Shown piece after piece: positions 11,829 to 22,465 of a stretch of DNA of 64,000 bases. How positions within the stretch are numbered: position 1 is the stretch's first letter; each line of letters begins with the position of its first letter. The stretch comes from Tenrec ecaudatus (lineage: Eukaryota > Chordata > Mammalia > Afrosoricida > Tenrecidae), in assembly GCF_050624435.1 (NCBI RefSeq), contig NC_134536.1, forward strand, positions 130,270,758-130,334,757. The letters are read 5' to 3'. Position numbers and translations under genes: made by a program. The notes under the pieces are model-generated. The model saw only the letters and a list, made by a program, of their open reading frames with translations. It was not told the DNA's origin and did no database searches.

Positions 11829-11940
11829 CACACACACACACACACACACACACCCCGCTCTTTTAAGGCCCCATAAATATTTACACACTGGGCAGGACCA
11901 GTTGGGACATAAATCCCAGACGACAAACGGACACCATGGG

Positions 11941-11996
<56 letters not shown>
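11829..11996. repeat. Facing (CA)n and (GT)n microsatellites
   Basis: A (CA) run of 25 nt at 11829-11853 and a (GT) run of 27 units at 11943-11996 lie 89 bp apart. The spacer contains an AT-rich palindromic TAAATATTTA. The two tracts are complementary and could pair as a hairpin. They start 201 bp inside intron 2 from the MDFI start exon. Confidence 0.95.
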
Positions 11997-11998
<2 letters not shown>

Positions 11999-12149
11999 CG
12001 TTGCGGGTGGGGGAGCTAGCTGCTGACAACTTGGCGAAGAAGCAGCCTTCCACTGGAACTCGGCTCCCACCCCCCACCCGCTCGCTGCCCCTTTCAGTGC
12101 CCCCAGCCCCATCCCCATGTCTCCCGGTAAACTTCAGAATAAGAACTAC

Positions 12150-14110
12150 CCTCCCTCTCGGCTCTCGCCCAGCCTGGCTCGGCATCCGAATCCTACCTGT
12201 GTCTGGGTCTGGGTCTGCGCTGGGGGCTCCATGGGGCGCGTCGCAGAGTGGAGAGCACGGATCCCTCACCTGGGACATCGGCGCGGGACCTGCGGGACAC
12301 AGAGCTCAGCTGGCAGGGCCGACGATGCCCCGAATCTGCAGTGGGGCCAGCGCGCGCGGGCCAGAGGGACACTGGCTGCTGGTGGGGGTGGGGGATCCAG
12401 CGGCGGACGCGTCGCCCCCCTCCTTTGCGCCGCCGCCGAAGCCACACCGAGCAACTTTCTCGTGCGAGCCGCCGCTACTTGGTCGCCCGGCCCAGGTCAG
12501 GGCGCGGGGTCGGCCACGCGCGCCCGCAGCGGGCGTCCGGCCAGAGCCCCAGCCGAGGGCCACTCGGAGCTCCACGGCGCCCCTCCCCTGGCTCGCCCCA
12601 GCCTCCCTTCTCGGCGCCAGCTCGGGCCGCTCGCCCCCTTCCTTCCTCCTCTGCTCCTTCCAGCCCCCTCGCTCCTCCCCGCTCGCCTCGGCTCTCCCCT
12701 CCCCGCCGCGGGCCCACCCTCTCCCCGCCCCTGCTCGCCGCCCCCCAGTCCCCTCCCCCGCGCCCAGCTCGGCGCGGCCGGGCCGGACACGTCTGTCCGC
12801 GGGGCGCCGCGGCCCGAGCCCCCACAGGAAGCCGCTTCGGCGCGTTTCCTCCGCGCGCTCCGAGGGCGGCCCCAGTCCCCCCACACCCGCCCTCGCGCCA
12901 GACCCGGAGCCCCGCCGGTCCCCAACTGCGAAAGTTTTCGACAAGTCCGGAGAAGGGGAGAAAGGAGTCGCTGTGACCGCGCCATCTCGGCCCAGCCGGC
13001 TGGATCGGCGCAGCCCCCTATCTCTGCTGCCAAGGAGCCAGGCGACCAACTTCTGGAGGCACCCTTTGCCCTGCGCCCCCCGCCACCCCGCCCCCGACCT
13101 CTGCCCGGGGTCCTCAGCCCGCCGGCCTGGATCGAGGGCTCAGAGACCACCCCGCTCTCCGGGAAATCCGGTTAGGGACTCTTGGCCCTGGCTCCCCTCT
13201 GTCCGGGGTCCGCCCTGAGCCCACCTAACCCACCGCCACTTCAGCCAGGCGTGGGAACGTGCGTCCGAAAACCGGCGCGGACAGAAAGCGCTGCTCCGCG
13301 AGTCCCGTGCTGCACTAGAACCCGGGGCCTGCTGGGGTGGGGGACGTGGAGGAAGGGGAGGGGAGGAGAGGGGACCCTCCCCGCGGGCCTGCAAGCCCCT
13401 CCTTGGGAAGTGGACCGTCAGGCGGGGCGAGCGAGATGAGAGACCCTTTGCGTGACCCCAGGCGCGTCCCCCAGAGAATGGAGAGGTGGGGGGGGGGGCG
13501 CAGAGTGTGCCGCTCGCTGGAGGGGGGGCGGGCGGGGGAAGGGCTGGGCGGTTCCGAGGGATGATCTTCAGGTGGGGCCCCGCCGGGGTGGCAGTGTCTT
13601 CAGCCACACGTGGCCCGTCTGGGCTCCACACCACTGGGGCCAGTAAGCAATTAGGGCGGCGGCAGTGGCGCCTGGCCAACCCTCTGCGCGTCCCGCGTTA
13701 TGGCCGGGCCTGGACTGGTGGAGGAGCTGGGACGCTCCGAGGCAGGGAGGCACTCGGAGCTTGGCCTCCTCCTGTCCCCCTTCCCCCCTCCCCGCGTCGC
13801 TACTTACTGCGCTCTCCGGTCCTCTGGGCGCCCTCGGGGCCAGCACCAGCGTGGCCCCCACGGCGCCGAGTGCGCTCTTGCCACCCGCGGCCCCGTCGCG
13901 GCGCTGGGCCCGGGTGGCTGCGGCCGGGAGAGGGGGGGCCGGGCCGGGGAAGGGGTCCCGCCCCCCGGGGCCGGGCTGCCTGCTTAGAGGGCTTGGCCTG
14001 GCACCTCGGGAGCCAACCTCGAGCAGGGTGCTGTCTGGGTTCTCTGGGGAGCCGGGCGGGCCCCTCTTTCCTGGCACGGGCTGAGTCACCCGGACCCGCC
14101 CACGCCGGGG
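12150..14110. promoter_or_regulatory. MDFI: CpG island, MDFI promoter region
   Basis: From about 12.15 to 14.1 kb the sequence is very GC-rich and dense in CpG, unlike the flanks. It includes GC-box-like GGGCGG runs. It covers the MDFI start exon and extends about 1.8 kb upstream on the minus strand, where the noncoding first exon and transcription start should lie. A possible exon 1 donor is GCA|GTAAGT, with the exon side at 13808 and the donor at 13802-13807. That choice is a guess, and no TATA box was evident. Confidence 0.8.
12197..12289 (-). CDS. MDFI: MDFI exon 2 with start codon (MyoD family inhibitor)
   Basis: Coding part 12197-12278; 12279-12289 is 5' UTR after a plausible GTGTCCCGCAG acceptor. 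ATG at 12276-12278 opens 27 codons plus one base. The peptide begins MSQVRDPCSPLCDAPHGAPS, which lines up residue for residue in length with the human MDFI N-terminus as I recall it, including CDAP.GAPS. The donor is ACAG|GTAGGA. The exon ends in phase 1 and joins exon 3 as Gly. With exons 3 and 4, 163 complete residues of roughly 245 are in the window. The codons after ATG also contain a CAG|GTGAGG donor look-alike at 12264-12272; using it would throw exon 3 out of frame. Confidence 0.92.
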
Positions 14111-15627
14111 CTTGGCGGCTCCTACATTCTTACTGGCTTACCTGGGCCGGCAGGCTGGCCCTCACCTGCCTCCACGGGTCAAGTTGGGGTGTGGACAATG
14201 TCTCTGGAACACCCCCTAGTGTCTCCCTCCGCCCTTCACTGCCTGTCTGGCCCGCGGCCTCTAAACACAGATCTCAGCTGTGTGGGGGTGGGGGGGACGG
14301 CCCCTCTGCCAATGTCTCTCCATCCCCATCCAAGGCCCCTAAACACTGGATCAGAGGAGCCTTGTCACCGGATCTGGAAAGCTCTCCGAACCAGGCCCCG
14401 CACTAAGGAATGTCTCACTTGTTGTGAATGTGAAATTATGCTATAAATTTAATACCAGCCTACTGGTTACACAGGTGTGTTCAGTGTGTGAACATTCAGC
14501 AAAGAGAACATGGAAGGCGCATATACTTTTTGGTGTGACTATTACATTTGAATTATGTATGTATATGTATACATATACATATATCTATCTATCTATTTAT
14601 ATAATCCGCACTCATTGAAGTCAACACCAGTAGGAGATAATGGCCTGGCCGCTGACCTAGGCGTGGGACTGCAGCTAGGCCCCAGCTTCACACCGCCCTC
14701 TGTGTTTCCTTGGGAAAGTTCCTCCACCTCTCTGAGTTCCAGAGGGATGAACCACAGGGCCCTCCATGTGTAACCTGATGGGTGGGTCACACCTAGGCCC
14801 AGGGCCAGAGGGGGGGCTGGACAGGCACTGGTTTGGGGAGCAACATGTAAGGAGGTGTTTCAATGGAACACCCAGCCGGCCCTCTACTCCTGTAAGGGAC
14901 AGATACCGTTGTAACTGCCACCAAAGAGAAATCATGATTTGGGAAAGTTATTTATTTACCTGTAAAAGAGCAATCAGTTTGTCAGCTTCTGTGGGGCCCA
15001 GGGCTGGGTGAGGGTGCATGGAGTGAAGCGTAGCTCGGTAAAACCAGGTTGGTGGCCGTCCTGGGCCTCCTAGCCCTGTTACTCTCTCCTCCTGATGCCC
15101 GGCCAGGCCCCCAGGGTGAACGGCTGAAGATTTAAGATGGCTCTCCCACTTTCCCTCCCTGCTTAGTCCCCAGTTCAGATTGGCTTTCCATCCAAGCCCA
15201 GGCCTGCTGTGATAGGCCCATGGATTGTCCAGAGTGACAGGAAGAGCTTTCCAATGGCCTCAGGCCCACAGGGCTTGGACTCTAATTGTCTTGTCTGTTG
15301 TCTCCTCCCCAAGCTGCTTCCTCACTTGTTTTTAACTTTCCAGGCCTGTTCTTGCCTCAGGGCCTTTGCATATGCGCTTTCCTCTCTGCCAATGTGCTTC
15401 TCCTAGGTATATGCAAGCTCCACTTCCTCCTTTCCCTGAGGCCCTGCTCATGTCCACTTCTCAGGCCTCCCTCTCTCTGTCCCCTCACATTGCTGTATTA
15501 TATGCTCCATAAACCTTTCACCACTCGCTATACCAGTTATACCACTGGCTAATCCCCCTCTGAAAGCAGGCGGTTTGCCTTATCTGCTAACCAGGGTGCT
15601 CTCTCAGGTGGTGTCTGCCACAACCCC
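14111..15627. other. Intergenic, mostly unremarkable; AT microsatellite and possible LINE-2
   Basis: Upstream of MDFI. An imperfect TATG/TATC/TA tract lies at about 14,552-14,605. At about 15,340-15,470 the phrase 'tgcctcagggcctttgcata' and what follows resemble a LINE-2 3' region. Nothing else is recognised. Confidence 0.45.
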
Positions 15628-15785
15628 CAACCCACTGCAATGAAGCCCATTCTGAGTCAGAGAGAGAGACACGATTGACCAGAGAGAACTGCTCCGCCTG
15701 GTTTCCAAGGCTGTAGGGCTTTAAAGGAAAAGACAGCCTCATCTGTGTCCCATAGAGCTGCTGGTGGGCTCGAACTGCTTACTTT
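15628..15785 (-). repeat. AfroSINE, minus strand
   Basis: Plus strand 'aacccactgcaatgaagccc', 'tggtttccaaggctgtaggg', 'agacagcctcatctgtgtcc' and 'gctggtgggctcgaactgct' follow the antisense SINE order. The outer tRNA-like end is missing. Confidence 0.8.
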
Positions 15786-16561
15786 TCCCCTCCACCACTA
15801 GATCTCCTTGTCTACCACTGCGAGTTCAGTGACCATCTCCAGCTTCACAGATGGGGAAACGGGCCAGGGAGGGCAAGGGGCCCCAGTGGAAGGGGAAGGC
15901 ATTCGAGCTTACAGAGGTGGCAAAATCTTCCTGTGCCCAGGTTTCCAGACGCCCACCCAGCCCCGTGTGCTTTCCTGTCTCATTCCTTGGGTTTACTCCT
16001 TCCCCCATCCCCCACAGCTCTGCAGACAGTGAAGGGTGGTGACAGCCCCCACTCTCATCTAGGCTGTTGCGGCTCCCCCCTCCCCTGCCTAGAGCAGGCC
16101 AGTCCAGGGCTCCCCTCTCCTCTCCACCTAACGGTACTCACGAGTCCTGGCCCAGCGCCAGCCCCTGGCACCCACCCCTGCCCAGCGTCCGTCCAGCAGG
16201 CGTGCACTTCTTCCCTGGCTTCCTGTCTCTGGCAGAGGGCCAGTGGGCGGCTGGGCTGGGCTCTGCAGCTGGGCCACAGCTGTGGCGTCAGCACCCTGGG
16301 GGATGAGACACAGGGCATGGTGATTCTAGAAAGAGAACCAGAGTCGGGACCCAGCCTGTCAGAAGAGGGGTGGGCAAGAGGGGCCTGTGGAGGGTGCTAG
16401 GTGGGGGCTGTTCCGCGCAGGCTGAGGCGATCTGGTTCCCCTCGCCCACTCCCTCTCAGCTGCAGGTTGAGTTGGGAATGAGGCTCTGGCCCTTCCTATT
16501 CTGGGAGAAGCAGGTACCTGGTGGGGTGAGGGAGCTCCGGGCCCCATCTTCTACCCCTGGC

Positions 16562-16613
<52 letters not shown>

Positions 16614-17227
16614 TTCTGCAAACACGAGTGAAGCCTGTTCTGTATGCCAGGTCCTTGTTGGCTATTTCTACCACCCCGCAGCCTTCATGCCCGTAGCAGT
16701 CTTTGCCCCCATCTTACAGGTGATGAAACGGAGGCGCAGAGGAAAACAAAGCGACGGCCCAGGGTCCCACACTCAGGAATGGGCTCAGGACCACGTGTTT
16801 AGAGGGCAGGTCCAGAGTACATCCCCATCCCTGGCATGGCCTGTGGCATAGGAAGAGAGCTGCGACGGGTGGTCTCCTTGAGGTGCCCGCCGAGCTGAAG
16901 ATGGGGATGGACGTGGCGACCCTCTCGACTTGGAGTCCCAGGAGCTAGGCAGGGGGGAGTGGATGAAAAGATGCTTGCTTTGGGGTCACGGAGAAGTGCT
17001 CGGAGGCATCGGTACCCGGTCAGACCTCCTTCACCCAGCATGCCCTTCCTAAGCACTGCCCTCACCCCCACCCCCACCCCCAGCAAGCGAAGGGACCGGC
17101 AAAGTAGCTCTTCCATTGTGTCGCATTTTATTTACCAACACTACATAGTGCTCACGCAGCCCCGAGAGCACACCAGCTAAAACCCAGCAGCTAAGTGAAA
17201 GTGGGTGCTTTGAGCTCACACCATCGA
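15786..17227. other. Intergenic with GT microsatellite and MIR remnant
   Basis: A (GT)n tract of about 47 nt lies at 16564-16610. An antisense MIR-like stretch ('catcttacaggtgatgaaac') lies at about 16,695-16,795. No exon or other element is recognised in the remainder. Confidence 0.6.
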
Positions 17228-17345
17228 CTCCGAGAGAGGAGAGAGAGGGGTGGCAGTCTGCTCCCGTAGTAAAGAGTGCAGCCTTAGAAACCCCATGGGG
17301 GCAGTTCTACTCTGCCCTGAGGCACGACTCAATCACGCCCAACCG
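17228..17345 (+). repeat. AfroSINE 3' part
   Basis: 'gtggcagtctgctcccgtag', 'cttagaaaccccatgggggc' and 'agttctactctgccctgagg' are the 3' body of a plus-strand AfroSINE. The tRNA-like head is absent. Confidence 0.7.
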
Positions 17346-17441
17346 TGCACAGCACATTGAGAGACAGACAGGGGTCCCAGCAGTGCGTGGGTGAGCACCT
17401 CCACATTCACAGGGCGGAACGCCAACAGCTGTTGGAGACTC

Positions 17442-17745
17442 AAGCCCTGGTGGCACGGTGGGTCACGTGTTGGGCCTGCTATCCGCAAGGCGAGCAGTTC
17501 AAAACCAAGAGCTGCTGCTCGGGAGAAAGATGAGGCTTTCTAGCTCCTGAAAGAGTTACAGTCTCCGAATTGTGCTTGACACAATGGATGCATGTGTGGA
17601 TTGTGATAAGAGTTGCATGAGCCCCCAACAAATGATTTTTAAAAAGAAAAGAGTTATAGTCTCCGAACCCCAAAGGGACAGTTCTACCCCGTCCTGCCGG
17701 GTCGCCATGCATCAGAACCGACTTCATGGCAGCGAATTCTCTTGT
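17442..17745 (+). repeat. AfroSINE split by a tiny LINE-1 insertion
   Basis: Head 'aagccctggtggcacggtgg' and 'cgagcagttcaaaaccaaga' run to 17569. The SINE resumes after the insertion with 'cccaaagggacagttctacc' and ends 'cgacttcatggcagcga'. Removing 17570-17648 and one duplicated site restores a continuous SINE. Confidence 0.85.
17570..17648 (+). mobile_element. LINE-1 3' end, 79-bp severely truncated insertion
   Basis: The insert carries the recurring L1 tail of this genome: 'cttgacacaatggatgcatg', 'gattgtgataagagttgcat', then an A-rich end. It is flanked by a 19-bp target-site duplication, 17551-17569 and 17649-17667, identical at 18 of 19 positions. This is a clear target-primed reverse transcription product that stopped after fewer than 80 bases. 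Confidence 0.85.
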
Positions 17746-18348
17746 ATTGGGTGCTTCCTCCGTCGTCACGTGTCCTCTGTTTGTACAGCACAGAGAGGCT
17801 GGCGCCTTGCTCTGCCCCCTGGGCCTGCGGCCCTCCATCTCCCCTGGAGGCGGGAAGGGCGCTCAGTGCCCCCCACCCTGCCCCCGCCTCCGCCTGTTAC
17901 CTGAGGTGCTTGTCCCCAGTGGTGTGTTCATCGACTCTGAGGTGCCCTCCATATCAGGCCCTCAAGCAGCGGCTTCTGAACTCTTGGGAGAAGGCCCCGA
18001 TATCGATTTTTTAAACATCCAAAATCCATCGCTGTCTCTACCTATCTACTTGTCCGTGCCGTTACGTCCGCGCACTCAGCTGGGAACTGCGGGGAAGGGA
18101 CGCCAAGCTTGGTCAGGTGAAAGGTCCCTGAAACCTCTCATGAGCTGGAGCGACAGGGTGGTGGCAACCACAGGCCTCTCCGTCCCAAGGAGTGAGAGGA
18201 TGGTGCTGGTGACGTGCCATCTCATCCGTCCCCGGTCGGAGTCGGCAGTCACCAGGGATGTCCTGTTCATGCGGAATGCAAATGAGATGGGTCCTCAGTG
18301 AACCGGGGAGAGAAGTCAACACCGCACTGGTGATCGGATGGTCTAATC

Positions 18349-18532
18349 CTGGGGCTCTCAACCTTCCTCAGGCCGTGACCCTTTCACACAGGTCCTCATG
18401 TGGTGGGGACCCCCTCCAACCCTAACATTATTTTCGTTGCTGCTTTATCACTGTCATTTTGCTACTGTGATGAATCAGGCGACCCCTGTGAAAGGGTCCT
18501 TCGACCCCCAGAGGGGTCGAGCCCCACAGGTT
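18349..18532. mobile_element. SPIN-type non-autonomous hAT element, one end lost
   Basis: Opens with 'ctggggctctcaaccttcct', matching the SPIN/URR1-like inverted repeat, and contains 'cctcatgtggtggggacccc', 'tttcgttgctgctttatcac' and 'ggcgacccctgtgaaagggt'. The right inverted repeat is cut at 'ccccacaggtt', where an older SINE begins. No transposase is encoded; such copies are mobilised in trans. The match is to remembered sequences of the family. Confidence 0.8.
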
Positions 18533-18725
18533 CCCATGTGGGAGACCTGGGTTTGAGTCTCCCACCCGCCCGCCCGGAGTGGCTTACGTGTCGCTGTGAT
18601 GTTTCCAGACTGAGACAAACTGGGAAGAAACACCTGGCGACGTGCTTCCCAAAAGTCAGCAAAGTGCATTCCACAGCTGGTCATGGGGCTGGTCTCGGGC
18701 CAAACAGTATGCGTGTCCCTCTGTG
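18533..18725 (+). repeat. Older tRNA-derived afrotherian SINE
   Basis: 'cccatgtgggagacctgggt' with 'ttgagtctcccacc' is a tRNA-like B-box unlike the common AfroSINE. 'tccagactgagacaaactgg', 'gaagaaacacctggcgacgt' and 'ttcccaaaagtcagcaaa' follow, the order of an older afrotherian SINE family. It abuts the cut end of the SPIN copy. Confidence 0.6.
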
Positions 18726-19115
18726 CATGACGTCCCCTGAGTCAGGGGCCAACCTGGTAACAGCGGACAACAATCAACTTTTATGAAACTGCCGCAAGAA
18801 TCCCCCTCCAAAGAAACAAAAAGTAAATACAAATGAATTCAATGAAACAGAAGTAACCAAACAGAAGTGAGTCCAAAAGAACTGCTGGCGTTCCAGCTCA
18901 GACAGGCACAGGTTAGGCACCATCTAATCCGTAAGGCCGTCAGGTTTATCCCAAGTGAAACGTCTCAACATGCCTCAAAGCAGTGGGTGGCTGCAGACAG
19001 AGCCTCTCTCTGTAATAATACACTTGGCCCAGAGTGGAGCCCAGTGCACAGCCGGCTGTGCGTTGAGTTGCTAACCTCCAGGCCGGCAGCTGGAATCCCC
19101 CAACCACTGAGGCCT
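18726..19115. other. Intergenic with AfroSINE head fragment
   Basis: At about 19,035-19,110 'gtgcgttgagttgctaacct' and 'ccaggccggcagctggaatc' look like a plus-strand AfroSINE head, cut off by the repeat starting at 19116. The rest is unassigned. Confidence 0.45.
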
Positions 19116-19620
19116 TGTGTTCGTCTGGGGACTTTAAAGAAACAAACCCACAGAAACTCATGTATAAAAGAGAGTTTGATATAAAGGGTAAATGCACATC
19201 AAGAAAACACCATCCCAACCCAGTGCTGCCCAAGCCCACAAGTCCAACATTCACCCATATGTCCTACACCCAATCCACATCTCACAAAACACACGCAATG
19301 ATGCCAACTGCAGGAGGAAAGCCGAGTCGGTGAACGTGTAAGCATCTCAGCGCTGGCAGGGGTCTCCACACGGCTGCTCCAGCACCCAGGGCTGCATCGG
19401 GGTAGGTCCATGTGGCTTCTCCTCAGAGACGTTTTACAGGAAGTGAGCCTTGCCAGCTGAAGCAGGGAACTGGCTAAAGGAGCTGTACCCTAGCCCGACC
19501 ATCACAAAGCAAGAGACCTGAGAACTAGAAAGTTGAGGCTCACTGAGTCATTTATCCCTCCGCCCTTCAATTAACTCCGCATGTGTTTATCAGCCAGGTT
19601 GTCACAATAAACTAACTCAG
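19116..19620. repeat. Interspersed repeat 'X', copy 1
   Basis: Starts 'tgtgttcgtctggggacttt', then 'aaagaaacaaacccacag'; ends 'tgtttatcagccaggttgtc', then 'acaataaactaactc'. The same beginning and end recur at 28759, 38971 and 41409. Related sequences exist across mammals, but I cannot assign the class with certainty. Confidence 0.65.
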
Positions 19621-19694
19621 GCTTTCTGCTCCCTCCAAGACTGACAGTGTTTGATCCCTGTTCCCCTTTTTGGTCCATTTTCTCTTCTTTCTTT

Positions 19695-20700
19695 TAAAAA
19701 AATCATTTTATTGGGGGCTCTTACAGCTCTTATAACAATCTATACATCCATTGTATCAAGCACATCTGTACATATGTTGCCATCATCATTTCCAAAACAT
19801 TTTATACCTGAACTCTTGGTATAAGCTCCTCCTTTCTCTCCCCCCTCCCTCCCTCCTTCCCAAGACTCACCCTTTAAAAAAATCATTTTATTGGAGACTC
19901 ATACAATTTTTATCACAATCCACACATACATCCATTGTGTCAAGCACATTTGTACATTTGTTGCCATCATCATTCTCAAAACATTTGCCTTCTACTTGAG
20001 CCCCTGATATAAGCTCCTCATTTTTCTCCTCCCTCCCTCATGAACCCTTCATAATTCATAAATTATTATTATTTTATCATCTGTTACACTGTCTGACATC
20101 TCTCCTTGCCCACTTCTCTGTTGTACATCCCCCAGGGAGCAGGTTATACATAGATTCTTGTAATTGATTCCCCCTTTCCACCCCACATTCTCTCCACCCT
20201 CCAGGCATCGCCACTCTCACCACTGGTCCTGAAGGGGTCATCTGTCCTGGATTCCCTGTGTTTCCAGTTGCTATCTGTACCAATGTGCAGCCTCTGGTCT
20301 AGCCAGATTTGTAAGGCAGAATTGGGATCATGATAGTGGGGGGAAGAAACATTTAAGAACTAGAGGAAAGTTATATGTTTCATCGTTGCTACCTTGCAAC
20401 CTGACTGACTCATCTCCTCCCCACAACCCTTCAGTAAGGGGTGTCTGGTTGCCTACCGATGGGCTTTGAGTCTCCACTCTGATTTTTCGTTCTTTGATGC
20501 TTGATACCTTATCCCTTCAACAGCCTGTGGTCACACAGGCTGGTGTGCTTCTTCCATGTAGGCTTTGTTGCTTCTGAGCTACATGGCTGCTTGTTTATCT
20601 TCAAGCCTTTAAGATCCCAGACTCTATCTTTTGATAGCCAGGCACCATCAGCTTTCTTCACCACATTTGCTTATGCACACATTTGCCCAGGACTCACTCT
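19695..20700 (-). mobile_element. LINE-1 3' end, two tandem minus-strand tails
   Basis: On the plus strand a poly(A) complement and 'atcattttattgggggctct' begin one L1 tail at about 19,695. The same motif begins again at about 19,876 ('atcattttattggagactca'). The second copy continues for about 800 bp into 'gcctttaagatcccagactc' and 'caccatcagctttcttcacc'. One L1 tail therefore sits inside or beside another. The same tail sequence recurs on the plus strand at 23.5, 37.3 and 46.9 kb. Confidence 0.8.
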
Positions 20701-20805
20701 TTATGGGAGTAGAAAGCCTCATCTTTGTTCCACAGAGCAGCTGGCGATTCAAACTGGTGACCTTGCGGTTTGCAGCCCAATGCATAACCCCTGTGCCGCC
20801 CTTAA
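20700..20805 (-). repeat. AfroSINE head, minus strand
   Basis: 'tgggagtagaaagcctcatc', 'gcagctggcgattcaaactg' and 'ttgcggtttgcagcccaatg' form the head half of an antisense AfroSINE joined to the L1 sequence. Confidence 0.75.
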
Positions 20806-21599
20806 ATTAAAGGTCCAATCAAAGCAGTGGAGATCTTCTAGGCCAACTAAATTCAAGGCAGAGAGGTCAGCTTAGAAGGTGATGGGTAATCTTGATAGAT
20901 TTTTCTCAAAGGACACAGGATGAGGCTGGGCCTTAGTCTGGAGGAGTTTGGAAAACATTGGACAAGCTTGGGAAAGGTGCTCTGAGGCATCTGTTCCCAT
21001 CACAAAAATCCCTCTTTGAGGGGAGAAGCCTTGTCCTGGGAGACTGTTGGAAAACCTTACCCCACTCACCCGCCCTAGCGCCCTGGTCTTGCCTCTCCCG
21101 GCTTCCTTTTTGCTCCTGCAAGCTGAAAAGGAGCAGGACTCCAGTCTCCTGCTGACGTGGGGGTGACGTGGCGTTCAGGGAAGAGTGCAGCGCTCTTCAG
21201 GAAAGGGCTGGAGGGCAACCCTGCCTGCAGAAGTGGGTGGGCCTGGAGGGAGGATGGGGCAAGAACCCATCACTCCCCCTATGACCGCCGTGTGATGAAG
21301 GTTTCGGTGCTTCGTAGCCACACTTTCTGATGGACTCTCCTGGCAGTGTCTGCCTGCATTCCACTTTGGAGACAATGGGCCCAGTGGACTTCTCTTCCTG
21401 AGGGAGGGCATGTATTGTACACGGAGAGCCTCTCCTTGACTACTGGCTCTGATTTTTTTCAGGAGTGTGTGTGTGTGTGTGTGTGTGACACCACTGGATG
21501 GAAGCTATATACATGTTCTCCCCAAGGATGCTCCCAAATAAACCAAGCTTTTCTGACACAAGCCCCCGTTAAGGTTATTAGCCTTTGGCTAAAGGAACT
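20806..21599. other. Intergenic, no clear feature except a GT tract
   Basis: Mostly unassigned sequence. A (GT) run of 23 nt lies at 21465-21487. No exon evidence seen. Confidence 0.5.
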
Positions 21600-21838
21600 T
21601 TTATGATGCTGTGGGTTAGGTATTGTAATGCTAACTGAAAGGTTAGCCGTTCAAACCTGCCAGCTGCTCCCCAGGAGGGAGATGAGGCCATATGTACCCG
21701 TAAAGATTTCTCTTCTTTGAAACCTGTTACACACCTATGTATATATTTGCGTTTGTTTATGTGTATATTTGTGAATATATAGCGTGTATAGTGCACATAT
21801 ATAGTGTATAGGGTCACTGTGAGTCATAACTAATGGCC
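21600..21838 (+). repeat. AfroSINE with internal AT-rich expansion
   Basis: 'aaggttagccgttcaaacct' with 'gccagctgctccccagg' is a SINE head. The 3' body 'tagggtcactgtgagtcata' is separated from it by about 90 bp of TATA/TATG-rich sequence, suggesting a microsatellite grew inside the SINE. Confidence 0.75.
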
Positions 21839-22465
21839 ATTAGCCTGGTTCTACCCTTGATTCAGAGCACATCTGGGTTTCAGACATCCGAGTGGGGTGG
21901 CATTTGGAGATAGAGGGGAGAGAATTGTGTCCACCTCTGTGGGCCCGTTCTGAGTCCATAAGTCGTGGAGGCTGATTTGATGGAACAATGTCTTCAACAG
22001 AAGAGGACAAACCAAAGCAAACAGGTGGGAAGTATGGCACCGGAAACAGCGAGAAACCCCGTTGTAACAAGGCAGGGCCCCAGGGAGAGGTGGGAGGTGG
22101 CAGGCACGGGAGGAGAGTCTTGAGGATGGGGCTGGGTGAGCTCTTTAGATTCTGGTCCCTGAAGATGCTCAGTGCTCGTGGCCTCCCATGACAGGTAGCA
22201 GGGACCTAAGGCAGTCAAGCTGATGGCTGGGGTCAAGCCTGGGTTTGGGTGCCCTTCTCTTTGGTCCATACAATAAGAAGAATGTAAACACATCATCATC
22301 TCGTTGGTCACCATCCTTATCAATTAGCGTCCAGTCAAGAAAAACCATTCTAATTTGCACTTGGGTCGTTGGCCCACGTGGCAGAGCTGCTGGGTGGGTA
22401 TGAACCGGCAACCTTTGAATTAATATCCAAGTGTCCCAAATCCACTGCCACTGAGTCAATTCGGG

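Larger units (their letters stand above)
5173..12196 (-). other. MDFI: MDFI intron 2
   Basis: A GT-AG intron of about 7 kb. It contains three AfroSINEs (6906-7796), a dinucleotide-repeat cluster next to the start exon and a possible muscle-type regulatory stretch near 10.45-10.82 kb. Between 5173 and 6905, and between 7797 and 10,440, I see no coding exon or clear repeat. A lone AP-1-type TGACTCA lies near 9652 in a moderately AT-rich block. Confidence 0.75.

Noticed and set aside
12117-13175. 352-codon plus-strand open frame in the CpG island
   Set aside because: Same GC-driven openness; overlapping long frames exist in nearly all six frames there.
11791-13218. 475-codon plus-strand open frame
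   Set aside because: It runs through the GT and CA microsatellites and the MDFI CpG island antisense to the start exon. Composition is Pro/Arg/Ser-rich, as expected of GC-rich noncoding DNA, and there is no recognisable domain.
16564-16610. Regular short repeat, considered for a CRISPR-like array
   Set aside because: Plain GT microsatellite in a mammalian genome, without spacers.
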